Positions 1 to 8,824 are shown, counted from the stretch's first letter. The stretch is 36,804 nucleotides of DNA from Proteobacteria bacterium UBA6920 (GCA_002448875.1 DKAS01000141.1:1-36804); one strand, 5' to 3'. Translations and numbers: made by a program. Notes: generated by a model not told the origin, from the letters alone.

Positions 1-202
1 CGCGGTGCGTACCCACCAGATTGTCCAGTCCGGTTTCCAGCAGGGCATTGATCACCACCTGCGCCGTCGCCTGGTCTTGATCGCTGATCACCGCATGGTT
101 GTTCATACCGTCGCGAAACAGCAATTCATAGCCGACCAGCATCAGGTCTCTATCGAATATTGGCTGTCTTCCCACCTGATATTGTCTGTGTGTTTCAGTC
201 AT
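1..202 (-). CDS. EAL-HDOD signalling protein, N-terminal fragment (runs off left edge)
   Basis: The reading frame opens at an ATG (200-202) and runs without a stop to base 1, giving about 67 residues. The start MTETHRQYQVGRQPIF followed by VGYELLFRDG and DQATAQVVINALLETGLDNLVG is the characteristic opening of YuxH/CdgJ-type proteins, which join a divergent EAL domain to a C-terminal HDOD domain. ELLFR stands where a catalytic EAL motif would be. Family members are usually signalling scaffolds acting on motility or cell-cycle targets, often without phosphodiesterase activity. The domain call rests on the N-terminus only; the HDOD part lies outside the window. The next gene upstream on the same strand is a response regulator with degenerate GGDEF, so this looks like a signalling locus. 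The other ATG just upstream (207-209) is closed after four codons, which fixes the start. Confidence 0.85.
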   Translation of the reverse strand, partial: MTETHRQYQVGRQPIFDRDLMLVGYELLFRDGMNNHAVISDQDQATAQVVINALLETGLDNLVGTHR

Positions 203-394
203 AAGACATTTTCCCCGACCATGCGCAGCTATCTATCGCCAAACCACAGACAATATAGCGACGCAGTCGTCCGTTACGCGCGCCACGTGGAAGGTGAACC
301 AGGGAAGTTGACGAAATTTCACACTTGTTGGAAAAACTGCAAGTCCGCGACCGCTCAATTCGGCCGGTATGGTTCTGGGCAAAGCGCCGGTGTC

Positions 395-754
395 TCAACC
401 GTACTTCTTGCCTTGCACCGCGGTATCGAGTCTGGCCCTGATCTGGCGTACGTTTTCGACTATGCCCATATTGAAACTGGCGTTGCTCAGCTCCAGAATC
501 TGCAGTGCGCGCTGCGCCAGTTCACACAGATAGGAACTGTAGGCTTCGCCCTGCCGTGACGCCTCCTGCAGCATGGTATCGAGCTGAGAGATCAGTTGCG
601 TCATCGATTCTTCCAGCTGCGATTCCAGTGTGTCGCTGGATATCATGCGATTGCCGCCTTCGCTGTGCGCCCGTTGCAGGCGCAGATCGGCGATGCTGAA
701 GAAATCATCCACGGTCTCGACCGGATCGCGGCCGACGCTCACCAGACACAAGCT
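395..754 (-). pseudogene. Detached C-terminal part of a degenerate GGDEF protein
   Basis: This frame directly continues the response regulator gene beyond an amber codon at 755-757. Its first residues (SLCLVSVGRDPVETVDDFF then SIADLRLQRAH and GGNRM) match the last strand and helix of a GGDEF domain, normally written TVSIGVA...ADxALYxAKxxGxNR. About 75 residues of helical tail follow, rich in Gln, Leu and Glu, ending QGKKYG. It has no convincing start of its own; a TTG at 749-751 is the only early candidate and would begin mid-strand. I read it as the severed end of the upstream gene through a nonsense change, or as one protein if the stop is a sequencing error or is read through. Confidence 0.7.
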
Positions 755-1546
755 CTAGGTCAGGTGATGACGCTGATCGTTGTACTCGTAATCACTCCCG
801 GTTATCAGCTTGCGCAATCTGTCGCCCAGCACCGCCGCTTCCAGGCGTCCGGAATTGAGCATGGTGATGGCAAAACGCGAATCAAACAGCCGGGTGATGG
901 TGTCTTCGACCCGTACCATTTCCTTGAGCTGTTGCGCGATCCAGAACAGCATGTGTTCCGCGCTATCCTCGCCGTGTTCTCCCAGGACCGCGGTGAACTG
1001 ATCGACCTCGAGAAATATGACCGAAAGATTCTGCGCATGGCGCCTGGCATAAGCAAGATCCTGCGCCATGCGTTCGATGAAATAACGACGGCTGTTGACT
1101 CCAGTCAGCGCATCGATGGCGCTTTCCTCGGCCAGCGCCGCCGAGGTCTCGATCAATTTCCGCGTGGTTTGGCCAAGATTGACATGGGTGCGCACCTTGT
1201 CGAGAAAAACACTTTTGTAAACCGGTTTGGTGAAGAAATCGGTGACCCCGGCTTCCTGCGCTCGGATGCGGGCGTTCTTTTCCTCCAGACCGGTGACCAT
1301 GACTACGGGAATATTGATCATCCACGTTTCACCGCTGTCACGGATGCGTTTGATCAGTCCGTAACCATCGAGATTGGGCATATTGGCGTCAGTGATCACC
1401 ACCCGGATATGATCGTCCTTCTCCAGGGCATGCCAGGCGAAATGGCCGTCTTCCGCCTCGACCACATCGAATTCGCCTTCGAGAACGCTGCGTATTGCCG
1501 CGCGCGCCAGCTTGGAATCATCAACTACCAGTACGCGCGGTTTCAT
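755..1546 (-). CDS. Response regulator with degenerate GGDEF domain, interrupted by an amber stop
   Basis: The N-terminus (KPRVLVVDDSKLARAAI) is a CheY-like receiver domain. It has the acidic pair VVDD, the phospho-acceptor Asp in VVITDANMPNLDG and the conserved Lys in FFTKPV. A GGDEF fold starts at DALTGVNSRRYF, but the active loop reads RLFDSRFAI where RxGGDEFAV is expected. The metal Asp region reads FLEVDQFTAVLGEHG. Cyclase activity is therefore unlikely, and the domain would bind or sense rather than synthesise. The frame meets TAG at 755-757 in the strand where other family members have TVS, and coding homology resumes straight after it. I chose ATG 1544-1546 because the receiver fold begins there. 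An in-frame ATG at 1613-1615 would add a very basic leader of 23 residues and cannot be excluded. The neighbouring gene is an EAL-HDOD protein. Confidence 0.8.
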   Translation of the reverse strand: MKPRVLVVDDSKLARAAIRSVLEGEFDVVEAEDGHFAWHALEKDDHIRVVITDANMPNLDGYGLIKRIRDSGETWMINIPVVMVTGLEEKNARIRAQEAGVTDFFTKPVYKSVFLDKVRTHVNLGQTTRKLIETSAALAEESAIDALTGVNSRRYFIERMAQDLAYARRHAQNLSVIFLEVDQFTAVLGEHGEDSAEHMLFWIAQQLKEMVRVEDTITRLFDSRFAITMLNSGRLEAAVLGDRLRKLITGSDYEYNDQRHHLT

Positions 1547-2155
1547 ATGCGTCGCCGCCCGGCGCGGGCGCCGTAACGCATGGGCTCGTTTACGATGTTT
1601 GCTTGTCGTTTTCATAGTGTTGCAGACTGTATCGGCAGTGTTTCGCCGCCTTTGAGTCCCCGGAATCTCTCCATAGCCACCAATCTCCCCCCCGGAACAT
1701 CGACCATTGCGGGCACGACCTTGGCGTCTCAACTATAACTATAGCATCTATTTATATAACCAACAGACAGGTGCGTCTGGTTTATCCAGAATTTCGTCCG
1801 CGCAAAATGACTGGAATGTCTCAACCCTGCCCACCACTGCGAAGCGACCGCAATGAATACGCCAATCCGATGACCTGTTTGCAGCAATTTCAAAAATCTT
1901 AAATTGCGCTTAGCCTCCGAGGTCCACGCAGAGAAGTAGACCGCTCACCGACGTTGCGACGCAGAGATTTGCAGCTGAAGTGAATATACCTCATTCATAC
2001 AAATTAGTTTATACTGCGTCTGTCGCGCGCCCGATAGCTGTTCGATAACGCACGCATTGTGTATCTGACGCACAGACGTTGTAATTCAGGGAAGGGATTG
2101 CCGGTACGCCGGCATCAATTTATTACCTTTGTATTGCACTACAGTGAAATCGATC
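1547..2155. other. Intergenic region between divergent response regulator and cytochrome genes
   Basis: No coding region with family signal was found. An AT-rich patch with CTATAACTATAG lies at 1733-1744. A TATACT that could serve as a -10 for the rightward cytochrome gene is at 2010-2015, but no good -35 stands at the right distance. The segment 1547-1615 may be the leader or extra N-terminus of the response regulator. Confidence 0.4.
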
Positions 2156-3328
2156 ATGGGGAAAACCGGGTTGTACAAGGGACTGTCCCTGGCGTTGCTG
2201 TTTCTGGCGTCAGGCGCGCAGGCCGTGGAGACGACATCACCACCGGCCGGCAATAAAATCTACCACGATACCTGTGCCTCTTGTCACGAGAAAGGTCTAT
2301 TGGGCGCCCCCCGCTTCGGCAATGCCGCCGACTGGGAAGCGCGTCTCAAGCAAGGCAGGGACGTCCTGTTAAATCATGCCGTCAGCGGATTCAAAGCCAT
2401 GCCGGCGGCAGGCGGCAATGCCAGCCTCACTTCGCCTGATGTCGCGGCGGCTGTGGATTATATGTTGAATCCCCTGTCCCCTGCCAACACCGGTGACAAA
2501 GCCATCGACGCCGAAAGCAATCTCCTGGATAAGCAGAAAGCCTTTTTCCGGCACGCCAAACGTGGCCGGGCCTTTGTTTACCCCATGGACAAGGACGGTT
2601 ATTTTTCCCCGCCCCCGATGGAAGAACTGCCCGACGACAAATACGGTGACGAAGTGCGACTGGGATACCGGATTTTCACCCAAACGCAGGAGTACGCGGC
2701 GCGCTACGCGGGACGCGGGCTGGTCTGTTCCAACTGCCATTTGAACGCGGGTCGCAAACCACACGCCATCCCCCTGTGGGGCGCGGCCGGCATGTATCCC
2801 GGTTACCGCTTTTCCAGCGACAAGAACGACACCCTGGAAGATCGCATGGCCGACTGTTTTCGCAACAGCATGAATGGCATCGCGCCGGCGCCCGATTCCC
2901 CGGAAATGCGCGCCCTGCTGGCCTATGCCAATTTCATCTCCAAGGGTATCCCCATAGGCGTGCACATGCCGGGGCGGTCCTTTCCTGATATAGACTACAC
3001 CGGCTACGAAGCCAGCCCGGCGCGTGGCAAGGATATCTACCAAACGAAATGCCAGACCTGTCATGGCAACAACGGCCAGGGCAAAAGCAGCGCGGACGGC
3101 GGCTATGAAATACCGCCCCTGTGGGGCTTCAACTCCTATAATAAGGGCGCCAGCCTGTACAAGCAGCGCATGCTTGCCCGCTTTATCCGCGCCAATATGC
3201 CGTTGAATCAGGGATTCAGCCTGTCAGAACAGGAGGCCTGGGATGTGGCCTCCTTCGTCAATATTCACGAACGTCCCAAAAGTCCGGCCAAAGGCATATG
3301 GCAGGAATTGTTCGCCAGTGACCACTGA
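2156..3328 (+). CDS. tsdA: Three-haem thiosulfate dehydrogenase: TsdA with N-terminal cytochrome c domain
   Basis: An N-terminal signal peptide (GLSLALLFLASGAQA) sends this 390-residue protein to the periplasm. Residues 40-44 (CASCH) begin a small cytochrome c5-like domain with GAPRFG and a likely Met82 ligand. The rest is TsdA-like. Haem site CSNCH at 191-195 is followed by LNAGRKPHAIPLWGA. Cys234 in DCFRNSMNG lies 43 residues after Cys191, the same spacing as the axial Cys ligand (Cys53 to Cys96) known in Allochromatium vinosum TsdA. The last haem is CQTCH at 299-303 with Met348 in NMPL. TsdA oxidises two thiosulfates to tetrathionate, or the reverse in some organisms. The added domain could take electrons from the catalytic haems, as the separate TsdB does elsewhere. 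I chose ATG 2156 because it directly precedes the signal peptide. A SulP permease gene follows after 28 bp, probably in one operon. Confidence 0.85.
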   Translation: MGKTGLYKGLSLALLFLASGAQAVETTSPPAGNKIYHDTCASCHEKGLLGAPRFGNAADWEARLKQGRDVLLNHAVSGFKAMPAAGGNASLTSPDVAAAVDYMLNPLSPANTGDKAIDAESNLLDKQKAFFRHAKRGRAFVYPMDKDGYFSPPPMEELPDDKYGDEVRLGYRIFTQTQEYAARYAGRGLVCSNCHLNAGRKPHAIPLWGAAGMYPGYRFSSDKNDTLEDRMADCFRNSMNGIAPAPDSPEMRALLAYANFISKGIPIGVHMPGRSFPDIDYTGYEASPARGKDIYQTKCQTCHGNNGQGKSSADGGYEIPPLWGFNSYNKGASLYKQRMLARFIRANMPLNQGFSLSEQEAWDVASFVNIHERPKSPAKGIWQELFASDH

Positions 3329-3356
3329 GTAAAATCGCAGACGGAACGCACCTCTT

Positions 3357-4961
3357 ATGAAGGATCTGTTGAAACTGTTGTTACCCGAGCTGTCCTGGAT
3401 ACGCGGTTACGGCGGCGACACGCTAAAACATGACGCAATCGCCGGTTTCGTTTCCTCCCTGATCATGATTCCTCAGGCCGCGGCCCTGGCCTCGCTGGCC
3501 GGCATGCCGCCGCAATACGGGATCTACGCCAGCATTATTCCCGTCGTCATCGCCGCCCTCTGGGGATCTTCCCGGCACGCGCTGTCCGGGCCCAATACCG
3601 CGGTCGCCCTGATGCTGGCGGCGGCGATCTTTCCGTTCGCCAACCTCGGCACCACGCTGTATGTCAGCCTGATAATGAGCCTGACCCTGTTGGTCGGAGT
3701 GATCCAGGTGCTTATGGCCGGCCTTAAATTCGGCAGCCTGTTGAAATTCGTCTCCCCCGCGGTGATTACCGCCATTACCAACGCGGTTGGTATATTGATT
3801 ATAGTATCCGCGGGCTGGGGGCTGCTGGGCGTGCACAATATGGTCGAGTGGCACTTTATCACCAAGCTCAACCAGTTGCTGCACGACATTCCGCTCGCCA
3901 ATCCTTACACCGCGAGCGTCGGCATTTTCACCCTGCTGGTGGGCTTCACGTCCCGCGCTTTCACCCGCAAACTCAATCTTATTATCGCCATGTTCGCCGG
4001 TATTGGATTTTCGTGGCTGCTGAACTATCTCCTGGGGTCGGAAACCACCGGCATCGAGGTGCTGGGTCATCTGAACGTCACCGCACTGCCATTTTCCGTC
4101 CCCAACATGAAAATCGAGGCTGTGTACGTACTGCAGCATCTGCTGCTCACCGGCTTCGCTATCGCCATGGTCGGAGCATTGCAGGCCACGGTAATCGCGC
4201 GCGCCCTCGCCGATCGCTCCGGTCAGCTGATTGATAAAAACAAGGAATTGATCGGCCAGGGAATGTCCAACATCGTCGGCAGTTTTTTTCTTTGTTTTGC
4301 CGGTTCCAGCTCCTTCAATCGCTCCATGGTGCACTACCAGTCCGGGGCGAAAACCCCCTTCGCCGCTATCATTTCCGCGGTCCTGCTGTTCGCCTTCGTT
4401 TATGTCGGCCAGGCGGTAATCAGCATCATGCCCGTTGCCGTCATGTCCGCGGTACTCATTCAAGTGGGCTGGCGCTTGATCGATCGGCGGGAATTTCGCC
4501 GCATTTTCCATTTGCGTTCCGAGGCCTTGATTTTTTACATTACTTTCACCGTCGCTCTGATGTTTGGCCTGGTAGACGCTATTTTTTACGGCATGGTGGC
4601 GTCGTTGTTCGTTTATCTGCGGGGCGTGATCAATCCCAATGTCACCTCGACAGTTGAGGATCAGGGTGCGCAACATATTCTGCAGTTGCGGGGGCACCTG
4701 TTTTTCGCCACCCTCACCCATCTGTCCAGTCATGTGCATAAACTGCGCAAAAGCGGCGGCATTCCCGCCACTTTGATCGTTGACTTGCGCGAGGTAACCT
4801 ATATCGACTGGGCCGCCATCCGCCTGCTGCGCCGCATTGCCCAGGACTGGGGCACCGCAGGCGGCAAGTTCGTGTTGCGTATTCTGGAAAATCAGCACGA
4901 AAAAACCCTGGGGATAGTTCACCAGCTGAAGAAGATCGGCGGTGAGCACCAGATCGCCTGA
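3357..4961 (+). CDS. SulP-family anion permease with STAS domain
   Basis: This 534-residue inner membrane protein has many hydrophobic segments. Its early signature (DAIAGFVSSLIMIPQAAALASLAGMPPQYGIYA) and SGPNTAVALM are typical of SulP/SLC26 transporters. The FAGSSSFNRSMVHYQSGAKTP region is the conserved central motif. The C-terminus from about residue 440 (HILQLRGHLFFATL, LIVDLREVTYIDWAA) is a STAS domain, a cytoplasmic regulatory module. Members carry sulfate, bicarbonate or organic anions. Sequence alone does not fix the substrate, but its position 28 bp behind the thiosulfate dehydrogenase gene suggests a sulfur oxyanion. The ATG at 3357 follows GGAACG weakly, and the next gene is convergent. 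Confidence 0.9.
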   Translation: MKDLLKLLLPELSWIRGYGGDTLKHDAIAGFVSSLIMIPQAAALASLAGMPPQYGIYASIIPVVIAALWGSSRHALSGPNTAVALMLAAAIFPFANLGTTLYVSLIMSLTLLVGVIQVLMAGLKFGSLLKFVSPAVITAITNAVGILIIVSAGWGLLGVHNMVEWHFITKLNQLLHDIPLANPYTASVGIFTLLVGFTSRAFTRKLNLIIAMFAGIGFSWLLNYLLGSETTGIEVLGHLNVTALPFSVPNMKIEAVYVLQHLLLTGFAIAMVGALQATVIARALADRSGQLIDKNKELIGQGMSNIVGSFFLCFAGSSSFNRSMVHYQSGAKTPFAAIISAVLLFAFVYVGQAVISIMPVAVMSAVLIQVGWRLIDRREFRRIFHLRSEALIFYITFTVALMFGLVDAIFYGMVASLFVYLRGVINPNVTSTVEDQGAQHILQLRGHLFFATLTHLSSHVHKLRKSGGIPATLIVDLREVTYIDWAAIRLLRRIAQDWGTAGGKFVLRILENQHEKTLGIVHQLKKIGGEHQIA

Positions 4962-5003
4962 ATGCGGTGAACACCGGCGCTGCTGGGTCACCGATCTTCG
5001 GAC

Positions 5004-5546
5004 CTAGAAAATATTCAGCGTCAACATCGAGATATCAATCCCCTGATTGGGTTCGCGGATGCCGAAATTGGAGTAATGCAGATAGCGGAGGGATACTTTC
5101 ACCCGCGGATGCCCGTTCCACATCAAACCCATCCCCAGCTGATCCTCGAACTGGAAATGTGACGACAGATCCCGCTTCTCGAAATACTTTTTCGATAGAA
5201 AAGCGGTTCCAACGCCCAGTTCGATGTAGAATGTCGTCCCATAGAAATCGGGGCCGAAAGCATAGTAAAAAACCGGCGATATTCCCAGCGTGTAGTTTTG
5301 ATCGAGCTTCCAATCCCAGTAACCCAGGGAAAACTCCCAGTTACCTGACAAGTAACCGATGGCATCCTCCGACAACGGCCGGGAAAATGGCAGCTCATAA
5401 CCCAACCTGGCGACGTTGATTTTATGGTAAGCACTGCCGCCGCCGAGAAACAGTCCGGAAGAATCGTCAGCCAGTCCCTGGACCGATGAAAAGCACATAA
5501 AAGCGGCCAGCAGAGTATTCGTCGCGCCAAGCCTGCCGCCACGCAT
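5004..5546 (-). CDS. pagL: PagL-type lipid A 3-O-deacylase (outer membrane)
   Basis: The 180-residue product starts with a signal peptide (LLAAFMCFSSVQGLA), then alternates aromatic and polar residues as in an eight-stranded beta-barrel, and ends in Phe (MLTLNIF) as outer membrane proteins do. Near the C-terminus the segment RYLHYSNFGIREPNQGID carries the His-Tyr/Ile-Ser-Asn core of PagL, where the His and Ser are catalytic and a later Glu completes the triad. PagL removes the 3-O-linked acyl chain of lipid A and changes the endotoxin and permeability properties of the outer leaflet. The protein converges on the SulP gene and follows a methyltransferase gene on the same strand across a hairpin, so it may be its own unit. 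Confidence 0.8.
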   Translation of the reverse strand: MRGGRLGATNTLLAAFMCFSSVQGLADDSSGLFLGGGSAYHKINVARLGYELPFSRPLSEDAIGYLSGNWEFSLGYWDWKLDQNYTLGISPVFYYAFGPDFYGTTFYIELGVGTAFLSKKYFEKRDLSSHFQFEDQLGMGLMWNGHPRVKVSLRYLHYSNFGIREPNQGIDISMLTLNIF

Positions 5547-5628
5547 ACTAAGCGCCAGCTCCGTGTCGCCATCGGCAAATTGACAACATTCCCCTGCCTC
5601 CTGCCATGCTGTGTAGGTTTTTCCCGCC

Positions 5629-5659
5629 CCGCCTGGCAGGAAAATGACATGCCAGGCGG
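5629..5659 (-). terminator. Hairpin between methyltransferase and pagL
   Basis: CCGCCTGGCA (5629-5638) pairs perfectly with TGCCAGGCGG (5650-5659) across an 11-base loop. It lies just past the stop of the leftward methyltransferase gene. No clear U-run follows, so it may act as a weak terminator or mRNA end stabiliser. Confidence 0.45.
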
Positions 5660-5707
5660 CATTCTAATGCACCTCGCCACGGAATGCGACGGGAAACCCG
5701 CAGCCCC

Positions 5708-7087
5708 TCAACTGGTCATGGACTGACCACCATAGGCGCTGGGCATATCCAATAGAACGCAATCGGCAACGAGCTTCTCCAGACCAGCCCCGTCCTTGCC
5801 GGCGGCGTTGTCAGCCAGGACGCTGCGTGGCACATCGACCTTATCAGGAAGATACTGAAGAATCTCCCTGTTTTCCTCCACATAGAATTCCGAGGGAAAT
5901 TTTCGGCGCAGGCGCAGGCAGTCTTCGCCCGCTCCGTTGTCGGGCACGAACAGTGGATTGATCGACTGGTGTCTTACGCCATGCGGCCACTGAGTAAAAG
6001 GTGCATGCTCGCGAAAAACCTTCTCGTCCCGACAGACGACCAGAGAAACAAAAGGTTCTTGGGTGAAATCCATCGCACCGTGGGTCACAGCGATATCAGG
6101 CGCCAGTTTGCGAATATAGCGTTGCAACACCACGCGATCCGCCAGCAGGCGGTAAGGCATACCGCTGAACAACTCGACATAGTGTTCGGGTCGCATGGCG
6201 CGGTTATGGGTGAGTGCCGGATACAGGCTGTGACGCAATGCCGCGAGCACGATGACGCCTTGAGTGCCCAGCACACGCTGCATCTCACTGGCACAAGTGA
6301 GCTTGTTCATCAGGAAGTGAAAACAATTCACCGCCAGGACCCCGGAAAATGCCTGGTTGGGAAACGGCATGCGATTTTCCAGATCGGCGCACACATAGCT
6401 CGCATCTGGCGCGATACGATGCCGCGCCAGATAGAGCAGAAAATAATTGTTGTCTATCCCAATGATGCGCGCCGTCGGATTCCAGCAGCGCAGATTGAAC
6501 AGGAGGTGTCCGGCGCCACAACCAACATCGAGTATCTGGCCGCCATCACGCCCGAACAGGGTGGCCAGCGCCAGCGCTTGCAGGTGCCGCGGCTGGCTGA
6601 ATCGATAGTAGAAATAGTCCTGGTGGTTCTTGTTATTGGTGCCGTCCTCCCCGAAATGCCATGTCAGCAGATCATGGACACTGCCCGCGCGGAACATAGA
6701 GCGCAGACGACTACGGCTTTTCCTGCGCCATAGTTCAGCGAAGCGACGATAAAATATTCTGTCGATCAGCGATTGCACCGGCTTTAGCTTGATCATCCGG
6801 CGCCATCGTGGCAGGACGACCGATCGACCAGGCGAAGGCAGCAGCACATGCAGCAGTGCTTCTACGAATTCGTTGTCTTTGATCAGACGGCGAATCAGTT
6901 CCACCGGCGTGGCCGACGGCTCAATTTTGCCCTTGATGATGATCGGAATATCCGCCACGATGGGATACTGGTCGCAATGGCAGACCATCAGTCCGAAGAT
7001 ACCTAGATCGGCGTTTTCTCGAATGTCGAGAATGAACTTAGCTCCACAGCAAGGACAAACCAGGTCTTGCAGAAACGTCATGTCCAT
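5708..7087 (-). CDS. SAM-dependent methyltransferase with N-terminal zinc ribbon
   Basis: The first 40 residues form a Trm112-like zinc ribbon (CPCC at 11-14, CHC at 36-38, followed by YPIVADIPII). A class I methyltransferase follows, with motif I ILDVGCGAGHLLF near 185-197, the acidic IGIDNNYFLL after it, and motif IV-like GVLAVNCFHFLMN. A long helical linker (about 60-160) and a 130-residue C-terminal tail of unknown role complete the 459 residues. This arrangement is common in bacterial methyltransferases near cell-envelope or natural-product genes, and the substrate cannot be read from sequence. The gene is divergent from sqr, with 388 bp between them. Confidence 0.75.
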   Translation of the reverse strand: MDMTFLQDLVCPCCGAKFILDIRENADLGIFGLMVCHCDQYPIVADIPIIIKGKIEPSATPVELIRRLIKDNEFVEALLHVLLPSPGRSVVLPRWRRMIKLKPVQSLIDRIFYRRFAELWRRKSRSRLRSMFRAGSVHDLLTWHFGEDGTNNKNHQDYFYYRFSQPRHLQALALATLFGRDGGQILDVGCGAGHLLFNLRCWNPTARIIGIDNNYFLLYLARHRIAPDASYVCADLENRMPFPNQAFSGVLAVNCFHFLMNKLTCASEMQRVLGTQGVIVLAALRHSLYPALTHNRAMRPEHYVELFSGMPYRLLADRVVLQRYIRKLAPDIAVTHGAMDFTQEPFVSLVVCRDEKVFREHAPFTQWPHGVRHQSINPLFVPDNGAGEDCLRLRRKFPSEFYVEENREILQYLPDKVDVPRSVLADNAAGKDGAGLEKLVADCVLLDMPSAYGGQSMTS

Positions 7088-7475
7088 GGATTCTATACTC
7101 GATAGCAGATTCTACTCGGATATACAGTGGCTCTGAGAAACCACGGAATACTAGCAAGTTTATTGCCCGCGCAACAGCCAGACAGGTGGTACGGTCAGCG
7201 CATCAGCCTTCCGGGCCAAAACGAAATGGCACATTATCCAGCTGGCTATCAACCTGCGCCATAGAGATAACTCCAATCCGCTAACTGCCATGAACTGCTG
7301 CGTACCCGGAGCCGTCCGCCACCAGGATGCCCACAATATTTTATTGTTGCGTACCATTCCATATTTCCAAATCTATGTTATAGCTTTACTAATGCTTTCC
7401 ACGAGTTCGGCGCCAGCGGCTCGTAAGGGCAGTTTGGGGTACTCAATTAACATAATAATAATCGGAGAAATAACT
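7088..7475. other. Divergent intergenic region upstream of sqr
   Basis: It separates the leftward methyltransferase gene from sqr. The last 80 bases are AT-rich, with TTATTGTTGCG near 7341 and TATGTTATAG near 7374 as loose promoter-like elements. GGAG at 7464-7467 is the sqr ribosome site. An open frame continues upstream of the sqr start as far as 7290, but it shows no family signal. Confidence 0.4.
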
Positions 7476-8756
7476 ATGGCCAATATAGTGGTCCTCGGTG
7501 CAGGTATTGGAGGTTTGCCGGCGGCGTATGAATTGCGCGCGGCACTGGATAAAAAACATGAAATAACCTTGATTAACGCTGCTGATTTCTTTCAGTTCGT
7601 TCCCTCGAACCCCTGGCTGGCGGTCGGCTGGCGTGATCGCGGCACTATAACCCTGTCCCTGGCGCCCTTGCTGAAACGCAGGAACATCAACTTTGTCGCC
7701 GGTTGGGTGGAAAAAATCGATACTACGGCCAATAAACTTCTGTTGGGCAACGGGCAGGCGGTGGCCTACGACTATCTGGTGATCGCCACCGGACCGCGCC
7801 TGGCATTCGATGAGGTACCCGGCAGCGGCCCGCTCAACGGCCACACCCAATCGGTTTGCACGGTGGACCATGCGGAAAAAGCCTATGACGATGTTAAGAA
7901 TCTGATCGCCAATCCGGGGCCGGTAGTGGTCGGCGCGGTGCAGTTTGCCAGTTGTTTCGGCCCGGCCTATGAATATGCCGCCGTGCTCGATACCGAACTG
8001 CGGCGCCGGAAAGTGCGCGATCGCGTACCGATGACTTTCGTCAGCAGCGAACCGTATATCGGCCATCTGGGGCTGGGCGGCGTCGGCGACTCCCGCGGTC
8101 TGCTGGAACACGAACTGCGCAATCGCCATATCAAATGGATTACCAATGCGAAAATCAGCAAGGTCGAAGCCGGCAAGATGTTCATCGACGAACTCAACGA
8201 CAAGGGGGAATTACATAAGCAGCACGAACTGCCCTTCAAACACGCGATGATGCTGCCAGGCTTCAAAGGCGTGGAACCGGTCGCCGCGGTGGAGGGTTTG
8301 TGCAATCCGCGTGGCTTCGTCATCGTCGACGAACATCAGCGCAGCCCGAAATACAAGAACATTTTCGCCGCCGGGGTCTGTATCGCCATTCCGCCGGTGG
8401 AAGCCACCCCGGTGCCTACGGGCGCGCCGAAAACGGGCTACATGATCGAGTCCATGGTGACCGCCATCGTGCGCAATATCAAAGCGGAACTCACCGGTTA
8501 CGCGCCCACCGCCAAGGCCACCTGGAATGCCTTTTGCCTGGCTGATCTTGGCGATACCGGCGCAGCCTTTATCGCCCTGCCGCAGATACCGCCGCGCAAC
8601 GTCACCTGGTTCAAGAAGGGTAAATGGGTACACTGGGCCAAGATCGCATTCGAAAAATATTTTCTGCGCAAAATGCGCAAAGGTAAATCAGAACCGATCT
8701 TCGAACGCTGGGTGTTGCGCCTCATGGGGGTGGTGCGGCTGAAGCAGACACCCTGA
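7476..8756 (+). CDS. sqr: Sulfide:quinone oxidoreductase
   Basis: The 426-residue flavoprotein begins with the FAD-binding motif VVLGAGIGG at residues 5-13. Cys128 (TQSVCTVD), Cys160 (FASCFGPAYE) and Cys354 (WNAFCLADLGDTG) match the three essential cysteines of Acidithiobacillus ferrooxidans SQR (128, 160, 356). The block FAAGVCIAIPPVEATPVPTG and PKTGYMIESM is also typical. SQR is a monotopic inner membrane enzyme that oxidises sulfide to polysulfide or sulfur and reduces quinone. The amphipathic C-terminus (WAKIAFEKYFLRKMRKGK) would anchor it to the membrane. I chose ATG 7476 because it is preceded by GGAG at an 8-base spacing and the Rossmann strand starts two residues later. The gene appears monocistronic, ending at a large hairpin. 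Confidence 0.95.
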   Translation: MANIVVLGAGIGGLPAAYELRAALDKKHEITLINAADFFQFVPSNPWLAVGWRDRGTITLSLAPLLKRRNINFVAGWVEKIDTTANKLLLGNGQAVAYDYLVIATGPRLAFDEVPGSGPLNGHTQSVCTVDHAEKAYDDVKNLIANPGPVVVGAVQFASCFGPAYEYAAVLDTELRRRKVRDRVPMTFVSSEPYIGHLGLGGVGDSRGLLEHELRNRHIKWITNAKISKVEAGKMFIDELNDKGELHKQHELPFKHAMMLPGFKGVEPVAAVEGLCNPRGFVIVDEHQRSPKYKNIFAAGVCIAIPPVEATPVPTGAPKTGYMIESMVTAIVRNIKAELTGYAPTAKATWNAFCLADLGDTGAAFIALPQIPPRNVTWFKKGKWVHWAKIAFEKYFLRKMRKGKSEPIFERWVLRLMGVVRLKQTP

Positions 8757-8771
8757 GCTTGCATGCACCGC

Positions 8772-8824
8772 GCTTGCGCCTGTCTGCCCGCCATCGTCTG
8801 GGTGCGGGCAGACAGCTAGCAAGC
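8772..8824 (+). terminator. Long hairpin after sqr
   Basis: TGTCTGCCCGC (8781-8791) pairs perfectly with GCGGGCAGACA (8804-8814) across a 12-base loop. An outer stem GCTTGC (8772-8777) with GCAAGC (8819-8824) extends it past a small internal loop. It starts 16 bases past the sqr stop. There is no U-run, so a terminator or 3'-end stabiliser role is likely but unproven. Confidence 0.6.

Noticed and set aside
5..559. Plus-strand open frame at the left edge
   Set aside because: The minus strand encodes a recognisable EAL-HDOD start at 1-202 and the GGDEF tail at 395-754; the plus-strand product has no motif.
3423..4991. Open frame of over 500 codons antisense to the SulP gene
   Set aside because: The sense strand carries clear SulP and STAS motifs; the antisense product has no membrane or domain pattern.
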